A DNA stretch of 5,806 bases from Flavobacteriales bacterium (GTDB taxonomy: Bacteria > Bacteroidota > Bacteroidia > Flavobacteriales_D > Cryomorphaceae). Numbering within the stretch: the stretch's first letter is position 1; every line of letters begins with the position of its first letter. Where the stretch lies: NCBI GenBank assembly GCA_020200995.1, contig JAIVHQ010000066.1:1-5806 (forward strand), read 5' to 3'. Of this stretch, positions 1 through 5,806 are shown piece by piece. The notes under the pieces were generated by a model. That model worked only from the letters and a program-made list of their open reading frames with translations, made no database searches and had not been told where the DNA came from. The translations under genes and the position numbers were made by a program.

Positions 1-1
1 C

Positions 2-457
2 CTTACTCCCACGGGCGCTATTGCCGACCTCCTTTGATACGAAATTCCCCACCACCATCCCAATGTGAAATTGGGCGAATTTGTGGTGATGCCGAATCAC
101 ATTCACGGGATTTTGATTATGGATCGGCCTGATGGGGCCGATAACGCCGATGGCAGGCCGCAGGGGGATACGCCGGCACAGACAAGGCATGCCTTGTCTC
201 TGTCGGCGAAATCCCCCGGCGCCCTCCGATTCCGCAATCCCGGCAAAAATTCAATTCCTACAATCATCGGGGCATATAAATCTGCCGTGACAAAACACGC
301 CAACCGCCTTGGCCTTCCCAACGGCTGGCAAACCCGATTCCACGATCACATCATCCGCGACGAATCCACGCACGAACGCGTGGCGAACTACATTCGCAAC
401 AACCCCGCTAAATGGAAGGAAGATAAATTTTATAAATTACGAGATGGACATTCTTAA
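2..457 (+). pseudogene. REP-associated-type HUH tyrosine transposase (RAYT/Y1_Tnp), 5'-truncated by the window and interrupted by a nonsense codon
   Basis: This is a single-domain HUH transposase of the IS200/RAYT (Y1_Tnp) superfamily, enzymes that nick and rejoin single-stranded DNA at hairpin-associated sites through a tyrosine. Seen: the frame is open from the left edge, hits TGA at 35-37, then runs on to TAA at 455-457. The residues around the TGA read ADLL-stop-YEIPHHHPNVKLGEF. Family members usually have Trp just before this xEIP segment, so a TGG-to-TGA change is the simplest explanation. Counting from the GTG at 65, the metal-binding HUH motif is MPNHIHG (His12 and His14). The likely catalytic tyrosine is Tyr109 in VANYIRNNPAKW, preceded by the family segment WQTRFHDHIIRDE. 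Active-site residues are therefore intact, but the N-terminal strand is cut off. Restart at GTG 65 would give 130 aa lacking that strand. The gene converges on the antiporter gene across a 77-bp gap. Family assignment is very likely; loss of function is an inference. Confidence 0.85.
163..217. repeat. Long imperfect palindrome (hairpin-forming) inside the transposase gene
   Basis: The core is a perfect 20-bp palindrome at 180-199 with half-site AGACAAGGCA. It extends outwards: 171-178 pairs with 201-208 (one G-T wobble), and GGGGGAT at 163-169 pairs with ATCCCCC at 211-217. The only interruptions are a C/C mismatch (179/200) and a small asymmetric loop (170 against 209-210). About 25 pairs can form, so the element could fold as a cruciform or single-stranded hairpin. 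It stays in frame and codes for the variable segment between the HUH motif and the catalytic-tyrosine region of the transposase (GDTPAQTRHALSLSAKSP). RAYT-family enzymes act on small palindromes, so this may be a dispersed REP-like element that inserted into, or is recognised by, such a transposase. That link is an inference; the base pairing itself is read directly. Confidence 0.85.
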
Positions 458-534
458 AATCCTGACTGTGAACTGATTTTTGTAATGATTGCTGCGGTAT
501 GAATCTATCGGGCCGCCACTCTTTTCTTTTCGGG

Positions 535-1851
535 CTACTGCTCCTTTTCCCGCTCTGCCTGCCGCTTTTCAACCACATCAAGGCGCTCAGTCACAAAGGG
601 GGCGCTGATGCCGTGAATCACCGCCGAGGCAATCATCAAAAACACCACGAAGGCAAAAGCCTCCTCGGCTTGCGGAAACGACTGGTGGTACAAGGCATAG
701 CTCAGGTAGTACAAGGTGCCGATGCCGCGAATTCCGAAAAAGGCCATTGTGAACTTTTGCAGGCGGTGCAGGCGCGTTCCGGTCATGCTCACCATTCCTG
801 CCAGCGGCCTTACGGCAAAAATGAGCAACGCCGCGAAGGCGACATGACTCCACGACAGCTCTGACAGCAGGTCGTTGGCCGTGTACAAACCGATCAGAAC
901 AAAAATCACTGCAACCAGGACGCGTTCGATCTCCTCCGAAAAGGCATGGAGTTGGACCTGGTAGGTGTGTTCAGCCTCGAGTTTCCTGAACATACACGCC
1001 GCCGCAAAAACCGCGACGAACCCGTACGAACTCGCCAGCTCGGCCAGGCTGTAAGGCAGCAGGGTGAGTGCAATGGCGAGGATTCCCGTGCTCACCCTGC
1101 TCTCGTATGTTTTCGCCGGAACGGCCATGAAGCCCTTGTTCAGCAACCACCCCACGGCGAGCCCGATCAGCAGGCCAACGGAGAGTTTATAAACGAAATC
1201 CATAGCGAACCAGCTCCACAACCATTCCGTTTGCGAAGTGCCGAATACGGCCAAACCGATCGCCAGGTAGGTGAAAGGAAATGCCAGACCGTCGTTCACA
1301 CCCGCCTCCGTGGTGAGTGCCACCCGCGTGGGGGAGGAGTCTTCGCCACCCGGCGGTGAGGTCTGCACATCCGATGCCAGTACGGGGTCGGTGGGGGCGA
1401 TCACTGCCGCGAGCAGGGCCGCCGTGGCCAGGGCAAAGCCAAACACCCAATAGCCCAGTGCAAAAGTAGCCAGCATGGTGAGGGGCATGCCTACCAAGAG
1501 CAGCCGTTTGGAGTTGCGCCAGGTAGCTTTTGCAAAAGGTTTGTTCAGTTTGAGCCCTGCAGCGGTGAGGGCCACGATCACCACCATTTCGGTGAGGCGC
1601 TTCATTCCCCATATTTCCTCCATCAATACGGGCTGATCTTTTTGCGGCAGCACATAATGCAATGCAGCGCCTATAACCAGGTACACGATGGGGGCCGTGA
1701 CAGGCTTTTTGGACAGGAGCCGCGGTAGCAAAGCCGCGGCAAGCACCGTCATGGCGGCGTAGATCAACCACAAGTTATAGCTTTCTAACTCGAAATAAGA
1801 CCAATCGCCGTTTCGGAAAAGCTCGAACGCGGGGTAAGTGTCGAGAAGCAT
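535..1851 (-). CDS. Cation:proton antiporter, CPA1 (NhaP-like) family
   Basis: This is a 438-aa inner-membrane secondary transporter that would exchange Na+ or K+ for H+ in pH and salt homeostasis. Seen: many hydrophobic segments, the first around residues 27-45 (LWLIYAAMTVLAAALLP) and the next around 52-68. The ion-binding signature of CPA1 exchangers is present as APTDP at 152-156 and TEAGVNDGLAFPF at 181-193, with the Asn186-Asp187 pair. The late conserved segment GIRGIGTLYYLSYAL (373-387, Arg375) also fits. The intervening SPPGGEDSSPTRVALT loop is typical of this antiporter subgroup. The C-terminus is a short charged tail (EKRQAEREKEQ) with no TrkA-N or cNMP regulatory domain. Length is normal for the core transporter. 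ATG at 1851 is chosen because the next Met (residue 34) would remove part of the first membrane segment. The gene lies 124 bp downstream of the ABC-F gene on the same strand. No terminator hairpin is visible after the TAG. Ion specificity cannot be read from the sequence. Confidence 0.95.
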   Translation of the reverse strand: MLLDTYPAFELFRNGDWSYFELESYNLWLIYAAMTVLAAALLPRLLSKKPVTAPIVYLVIGAALHYVLPQKDQPVLMEEIWGMKRLTEMVVIVALTAAGLKLNKPFAKATWRNSKRLLLVGMPLTMLATFALGYWVFGFALATAALLAAVIAPTDPVLASDVQTSPPGGEDSSPTRVALTTEAGVNDGLAFPFTYLAIGLAVFGTSQTEWLWSWFAMDFVYKLSVGLLIGLAVGWLLNKGFMAVPAKTYESRVSTGILAIALTLLPYSLAELASSYGFVAVFAAACMFRKLEAEHTYQVQLHAFSEEIERVLVAVIFVLIGLYTANDLLSELSWSHVAFAALLIFAVRPLAGMVSMTGTRLHRLQKFTMAFFGIRGIGTLYYLSYALYHQSFPQAEEAFAFVVFLMIASAVIHGISAPFVTERLDVVEKRQAEREKEQ

Positions 1852-1855
1852 TCAG

Positions 1856-1863
1856 CAAAGATA
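1856..1863 (-). promoter_or_regulatory. Possible Bacteroidota -7 element (TATCTTTG) upstream of the antiporter
   Basis: On the minus strand TATCTTTG matches the TAnnTTTG consensus of Bacteroidota housekeeping promoters. It ends only 4 bases before the antiporter ATG, so transcription from it would give a nearly leaderless mRNA. No TTG -33 element is found at the usual distance upstream. It may be chance, and the antiporter may instead be transcribed from the ABC-F promoter. Confidence 0.25.
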
Positions 1864-1975
1864 AAGACAACGAGCAGATTGCTCCGAATTTATCGCAAAG
1901 TCTGTCAGTTACGTTAGGATTTTGACAAATGTTAAAGGCTGTCGCATCGATTTTCTTGCATGAAACACAGCAATT

Positions 1976-3853
1976 TTACTCCGCCCACTGCGCCAGCTCC
2001 ATCCACCGTTCGGTTTGTGCGTCGGCTGTTTTTACCACCTCTTCGAGCTCCGCCGATACGGCCATCAGCTCGTCATTGTCGTTGGTCTCGGAAAGTTTTT
2101 TGGCCAGGGCCTCTTTCCTGGCTTCGAGCTCCTCGATGCTCTTTTCGAGCTTTTCAAATTCGAGGCGCTCGCCGTAAGTGAGCTTGGTTTTCTCCTTGGG
2201 AGCGGCCGAGGCTTCGGCTTCTGATTTGGCCTCAGATTTGGCTGCAGCTACAGCCTTCGACTTCACTGCATTTTCTTCCTTGAGCTTCTCGCGGTATTGG
2301 CTGTAATTGCCCGGAAAGTCGCGAATGGCGGCCTGCCCTTCGAATACAAAAAGGTGGTCCACCGTCTTGTCCATAAAGAAGCGGTCGTGGCTCACCACCA
2401 CGAGGCACCCGTCGTAAGCGCCGATGTAGTCTTCGAGCACCTGGAGGGTGTCGATATCAAGGTCGTTGGTGGGCTCATCGAGCACCAGAAAATTGGGGTT
2501 GGCCATGAGCACGGTGCAGAGGTAGAGCCTCCGCTTTTCGCCGCCGCTGAGGGTGCTCACGAGCTGCCACTGCTTGTCACGGCTGAAGAGGAATCGCTCC
2601 AGGAGTTGTGCCGCAGTGAGTTTGTGTCCTTTTTTGAGTTCGATCACTTCTGCGATTTCGGTCACCACTTCGATCACGCGTTTGTGGTCGGCGTTGATCA
2701 GGCCATCCTGATCGTAGTGCCCGAACCTCACCGTTTCGCCCTGCACCACCTTTCCGGCGTCGGGCTCCACCTTGCCGAGCAGCATTTTTACGAAAGTGGA
2801 CTTCCCCGTACCGTTCTTGCCCACGATGCCGAGCTTCTCGTGCCGCTTGAAGGTATAGGTGAAATCCTTCAGAATTTTCACCTCGCCGTAGGCCTTGTCC
2901 ACCTTGTGGTACTCCACGATTTTGGAGCCCATGCGCTCGGTGCGCACTCCGAGTTCCATCGACTGCTTGTCGGTGCGGATTGAGGCTTTGGCCTCTACCT
3001 CATCGAAGGCGCCGATGCGCGATTTCGACTTGGTAGTGCGCGCTTTGGGCATGCGGCGCATCCACTCCAGCTCGCTCCTGAACAAGTTTTTGGCCTTGTC
3101 CACACTCGCGGCCAGCATTGCTTCGCGCTCGGCTTTCTTTTCCAGAAAATAGCTGTAATTCCCTATGTAGCGCACCAGTTCACCGCGGTCTATCTCGAGA
3201 ATGTCGGTGCAGACGCGGTCCAGAAAGTACCGGTCGTGGGTCACCATCAGGAGGGTGAAATTGCCGGACGCCAGCCAGTTTTCGAGCCACTCGATGGTGT
3301 CGAGGTCGAGGTGGTTGGTGGGCTCATCGAGTATGAGGAGATCGGGTTCTTCCAGCATCACCTTGGCCAGTGCGGCACGCTTTCGCTGTCCGCCCGAAGC
3401 CGATTCTACGGGCATATCGCTGCGTTCTATGCCGAGCTGCCCGAGTACTTCCTTCACACGCGCCTCGTAGTCCCACGCATTGTCGCGGTCCATCATGTCC
3501 ATGGCCGCTTGAAGGGCATCGCCGTCGTCGGCGTTTTTGAGGGCTTTTTCATAGGCAAGCATGGCGCGCTTCATGGGCGTATCGCTCTCGAGGATGGCCT
3601 CTTTAAGGGTGCGCCCTTCCGGGAAAATCGGATCTTGCGGGAGGTATCCGATGCGCGTGCCGCCGCGAAATACAATCTCCCCGGTATCGGCCGGTTCGGT
3701 GCCTGCAATGGCTTTCAGCAGGGTACTTTTGCCGGAGCCGTTCGGGGCCACGATGGCCACTTTCTCGCCACGGGCCATGCCGAATGAGAAGTTTTCAAAC
3801 AAGAGGCGCGGTCCGTAGCGCTTGGATACATTTTCGACGGATAAGATATTCAT
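1976..3853 (-). CDS. uup: ABC-F family ATP-binding protein, Uup-like
   Basis: This is a 625-aa soluble protein with two fused ABC ATPase domains and no membrane segments. ABC-F proteins bind the ribosome and modulate translation; Uup-type members have also been linked to DNA/transposon stability and ribosome assembly. Seen, domain 1: Walker A APNGSGKST (36-44), signature SGGQ (153-156), Walker B LLILDEPTNHLD (172-183) and H-switch THDR (205-208). The inter-domain linker is about 235-310, rich in charged residues. Domain 2: Walker A GKNGTGKST (345-353), signature LSGGEKRR (435-442), Walker B FLVLDEPTNDLD (455-466) and SHDR (488-491). An Ala/Lys/Glu-rich spacer (about 525-556) leads to a C-terminal coiled coil (about 557-618), the Uup-type tail. 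Both catalytic Glu residues (177, 460) are present. The frame is open 17 codons further upstream, but ATG at 3853 starts the family-typical MNILSVENVSKRYG, and a -7 promoter element lies between the two candidate starts. ABC-F membership is near certain; the Uup subgroup is likely. Confidence 0.95.
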   Translation of the reverse strand: MNILSVENVSKRYGPRLLFENFSFGMARGEKVAIVAPNGSGKSTLLKAIAGTEPADTGEIVFRGGTRIGYLPQDPIFPEGRTLKEAILESDTPMKRAMLAYEKALKNADDGDALQAAMDMMDRDNAWDYEARVKEVLGQLGIERSDMPVESASGGQRKRAALAKVMLEEPDLLILDEPTNHLDLDTIEWLENWLASGNFTLLMVTHDRYFLDRVCTDILEIDRGELVRYIGNYSYFLEKKAEREAMLAASVDKAKNLFRSELEWMRRMPKARTTKSKSRIGAFDEVEAKASIRTDKQSMELGVRTERMGSKIVEYHKVDKAYGEVKILKDFTYTFKRHEKLGIVGKNGTGKSTFVKMLLGKVEPDAGKVVQGETVRFGHYDQDGLINADHKRVIEVVTEIAEVIELKKGHKLTAAQLLERFLFSRDKQWQLVSTLSGGEKRRLYLCTVLMANPNFLVLDEPTNDLDIDTLQVLEDYIGAYDGCLVVVSHDRFFMDKTVDHLFVFEGQAAIRDFPGNYSQYREKLKEENAVKSKAVAAAKSEAKSEAEASAAPKEKTKLTYGERLEFEKLEKSIEELEARKEALAKKLSETNDNDELMAVSAELEEVVKTADAQTERWMELAQWAE

Positions 3854-4036
3854 GCAGGTGATTTTCGGGTGCAAAGGTAGGGGATTTGAAGCAGGACATC
3901 TCACCGTATTTATCGGGAGTACACTTTATCCGAAGTACAGAAATCGGCATTGAACGACAAAAACAATGCTTTTGAAGAATCATGAGGAAACGTGTTGTCA
4001 AAAAACCTATTTTCGAAGTGACCAAAATGCCTTTGA
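3854..4036. other. Divergent intergenic region between the ABC-F and sensor genes
   Basis: This 183-bp AT-richer stretch separates two divergently transcribed genes. It holds the -7 element of the ABC-F gene near its left end. For the rightward sensor gene only a one-mismatch -7-like sequence is seen (TATTTTCG at 4008-4015), without a -33 box at proper spacing. I see no operator-like long inverted repeat, riboswitch, tRNA or terminator. Short reading frames crossing it show no family resemblance. Confidence 0.6.
3872..3879 (-). promoter_or_regulatory. Bacteroidota-type -7 promoter element (TACCTTTG) of the ABC-F gene
   Basis: The minus strand reads TACCTTTG, a full match to the TAnnTTTG -7 consensus. 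It ends 18 bases before the ATG at 3853, so the leader would be about 10-15 nt. No clear TTG -33 box sits 19-21 bases upstream (the region reads GATG). The position argues that the ABC-F protein starts at 3853 and not at the upstream in-frame ATG at 3904, which would lie outside the transcript. Confidence 0.5.
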
Positions 4037-5806
4037 ATGTTGCCTACCGAAGAAACTGCTTCTCAAATACCCACTGTCCTGCATCGCTCAAAACTGCTCT
4101 CGGTGGCCATTGTTGACGCAGAGGGAGTATTGAAATCGGTCAATAAAAAATTCAGGGAGACCTTTGCGAAACCCTTGCAGAGAATCGGGTCCGCTTCTTT
4201 TGCGAAAGCCCACCACCCCGACGATGGCCCCGCCCTGAACCGGGCCTTGGAGCATTGTATTGAAAACGGCGATGTGACCGAGACCATCACCCTGCGCACC
4301 CTGCGCCCCTCGGGCGGGTATGAAGAAACCGAGTGGGAATTTTCGGCCCTGCCGGGAAAAGCGGATGCGCCCGCAGGAGTCCTGTGCATCAGCCATGGCA
4401 TGGCCCGGCCCGAAAATCAGCCCGAAACATCCGAATCAAATGAAGAAACGCTGCTGCAAATCAGCCGAGGGGTTACGGATGTTTATTTCACCACCGACCT
4501 GAATTTCGAGCTGACTTACATCAGCCCGTCAGTTGAGAAGGTAACTGGTTTTACCGTGCAAGAGGCCATGGAAAAGCCGATTGCCAATCGCTATCCTCCC
4601 GCCACCCTGCAGCGGATGAGCGAAGTATTGGCGCAGGAAATCGAGGCGGAGCGAGACCCTGCAGCTGATAAAAACCGCACCCGAACCCTCGAGGGGCATC
4701 AATACCACGCCGACGGGTCTCTGATTGCGGTCAATTTTCACGTCTCTTTTATCAGAAATGAGCAAGGTGTGCCCGTCGGGCTGCAGGGAATCACCCGCGA
4801 TGTGACCGAGGCGCGCCGCAATGAGGAAGAATTGCGTGTGATCAAGGAGCGCTACGAGCAAATTGCCGTCAGGAGCCGCACGGTGGTGTGGGAAGTTGAC
4901 ATTGACGGGAAGTACATCTACATGAATTCAGCGGCCGAAGAGCTCTACGGCTACACCATTTCTGAGATTGTCGGGAAATTGTATTTCTACGATCTCTGTC
5001 CGCCCGAACATCGGGAAGTATTTAAGGAGCAAATGCTCGCCCTGATGCGAAGCGGTGCAAAGCTTGGTCCGCAGGAAGCGGTCTATTTAGCGCAAGACGG
5101 CACCGATATTTATGTTCTCACCTGGGGTGAGCCCGTCATCGATGATCTGGGAAATATCACCGGCTACCGCGGCAGCGCTGTCGACATCACCGAAAAGAAG
5201 AAGGCCGAAATGCAACTGCGCAACAGCCACGACCGACTCACCCGCCTGGCTCGGGCCAGCCGCACCGTGGTGTGGGATATCAACAGCAAGGGTGTCTTTA
5301 CCTACGTGAGTCCCGAATCGGAAATCGTGTACGGGCGCAAACCCGACGAATTGGTTGGTAGGTATTTTTATGATATTCACCCCGCCGAAGGCCGCGAAGC
5401 ATTTAAAACTCTCGTTTCTGAAATTGGAAATTCGGGAGAGACCATTGCCGACTTAGAAAATATGGTGGAGAAGCCCTCAGGTGAGCTCGTTTGGGTTAGC
5501 ACCGGCGGCGTTCCCAGGTACGATGGGGATGGAAATATCATAGGCTACAGCGGCAGCGATACGGATATCACTGCGCGCAAACGTGCCGAGAACACCCTGC
5601 GCGAACTCTTGCTCGACAAAGATAAAATGGCCAAAATGCAGGCCATGCTTTTCGATATTGCATTGAAATATATCAACATCCCGCTGTCGCAAGTGCCGGA
5701 TGCCGTGCAGCAATCGCTCCGTGAAATCGGTGAGTATGCAGGCACCCACCGTGCCGTGGTATTCAGCTATGATTTTGCCAATGACACGGCTACATGTCTT
5801 TACGAG
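4037..5806 (+). CDS. Multi-PAS/GAF cytoplasmic sensor protein (likely sensor histidine kinase), 3' end outside the window
   Basis: The first 590 residues of a sensory protein are present; the frame is open to the right edge with no stop. Seen: four PAS-type modules in a row. PAS-A (about 18-120) is divergent. PAS-B (about 137-262) contains YISPSVEKVTGFTVQEA and ends in the PAC motif GLQGITRDVTEARR. PAS-C (about 271-392) contains RTVVWEVDIDGKYIYMNSAAEE and ends GYRGSAVDITEKKKAE. PAS-D (about 399-519) contains RTVVWDINSKGVFTYVSPESE and ends GYSGSDTDITARKRAE. A short helix (520-535) leads into the start of a GAF domain (about 536-590; ALKYINIPLSQVPDAVQQSL then HRAVVFSYDF). There is no signal peptide or membrane segment, so sensing is probably cytoplasmic. 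ATG at 4037 follows directly after an in-frame TGA, so this is the most upstream ATG; no clear ribosome-binding site is seen, as is common in Bacteroidota. Such arrays usually end in a HisKA/HATPase kinase, but GGDEF or other outputs are possible and not visible here. Confidence 0.9.
   Translation, partial: MLPTEETASQIPTVLHRSKLLSVAIVDAEGVLKSVNKKFRETFAKPLQRIGSASFAKAHHPDDGPALNRALEHCIENGDVTETITLRTLRPSGGYEETEWEFSALPGKADAPAGVLCISHGMARPENQPETSESNEETLLQISRGVTDVYFTTDLNFELTYISPSVEKVTGFTVQEAMEKPIANRYPPATLQRMSEVLAQEIEAERDPAADKNRTRTLEGHQYHADGSLIAVNFHVSFIRNEQGVPVGLQGITRDVTEARRNEEELRVIKERYEQIAVRSRTVVWEVDIDGKYIYMNSAAEELYGYTISEIVGKLYFYDLCPPEHREVFKEQMLALMRSGAKLGPQEAVYLAQDGTDIYVLTWGEPVIDDLGNITGYRGSAVDITEKKKAEMQLRNSHDRLTRLARASRTVVWDINSKGVFTYVSPESEIVYGRKPDELVGRYFYDIHPAEGREAFKTLVSEIGNSGETIADLENMVEKPSGELVWVSTGGVPRYDGDGNIIGYSGSDTDITARKRAENTLRELLLDKDKMAKMQAMLFDIALKYINIPLSQVPDAVQQSLREIGEYAGTHRAVVFSYDFANDTATCLYE
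4847..5602 (+). repeat. Tandem pair of similar PAS modules within the sensor gene
   Basis: PAS-C (codons 271-395, 4847-5221) and PAS-D (codons 399-522, 5231-5602) look like an internal duplication. Both begin SRTVVW, share the V-G-x-x-Y-F-Y-D segment and a following H/G-REVF/REAF helix, and end GY-x-GS-x-x-DIT. At the DNA level a 20-base stretch at 4874-4893 recurs at 5258-5277 with one mismatch, a 384-bp (128-codon) period. PAS-A and PAS-B are much less alike. The similarity was judged by eye. Confidence 0.65.

Noticed and set aside
35..37. TGA read as tryptophan (alternative genetic code)
   Set aside because: The other three genes use TGG for tryptophan and contain no in-frame TGA, and TGA directly precedes the sensor start; a simple nonsense mutation is more likely.
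458..534. Gap between transposase and antiporter searched for a bidirectional terminator or small RNA
   Set aside because: No stable hairpin with a T-tract on either strand was found.
1187..1771. A 194-codon open frame on the minus strand within the antiporter gene
   Set aside because: It is an out-of-frame overlap of the antiporter; composition is Gly/Arg/His-rich and non-protein-like, with no motif.
1872..1884. Small inverted repeat GAGCA/TGCTC upstream of the antiporter, considered as terminator or operator
   Set aside because: The stem is only 5 bp with no T-run after it; this is expected by chance.
2297..2983. A 228-codon open frame on the plus strand, opposite the ABC-F gene
   Set aside because: It is antisense to a clear ABC-F gene, is rich in Val, His and Glu as expected from the complement of that gene, and shows no family motif.
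4008..4015. TATTTTCG as -7 promoter element for the sensor gene
   Set aside because: It has one mismatch to TAnnTTTG and no TTG at the proper upstream spacing; too weak to annotate as a site.
3795..4025. 76-codon minus-strand frame covering the divergent intergenic region
   Set aside because: It overlaps the start of the ABC-F gene in another frame, crosses that gene's promoter and has no recognisable family features.

Overview
This window looks like an ordinary chromosomal segment of a Bacteroidota bacterium with fairly high GC for that phylum. The reasons are: a TAnnTTTG-type -7 promoter element just upstream of the ABC-F gene; no clear Shine-Dalgarno sites; a transposase of the kind common in this phylum; and a soluble multi-PAS/GAF sensor whose sequence style is typical of Bacteroidota. 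The assignment is an inference from style and motifs, not from a marker gene.

Layout. Positions 1-457 (+) hold the 3' part of a single-domain HUH tyrosine transposase (RAYT/Y1_Tnp group). Its reading frame is broken by an in-frame TGA where the family usually has a tryptophan, so it is called a pseudogene. A long imperfect palindrome (163-217) is embedded in its coding sequence. Positions 535-1851 (-) encode a complete CPA1-type cation:proton antiporter, convergent with the transposase. Positions 1976-3853 (-) encode a complete Uup-like ABC-F ATPase with a -7 promoter element 19 bases upstream of its chosen start. A 183-bp divergent intergenic region separates it from a cytoplasmic sensor gene (4037 to beyond the right edge, +) with four PAS-type modules and the start of a GAF domain. 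Its output domain lies outside the window.

How the genes relate. No shared pathway is evident. The ABC-F protein (translation factor type) and the antiporter (ion and pH homeostasis) are on the same strand with a 124-bp gap, so co-transcription is possible but not shown. The sensor is transcribed divergently from the ABC-F gene. I found no convincing evidence for a new multi-gene system. The most unusual structure is the hairpin-forming palindrome inside the decaying transposase gene.
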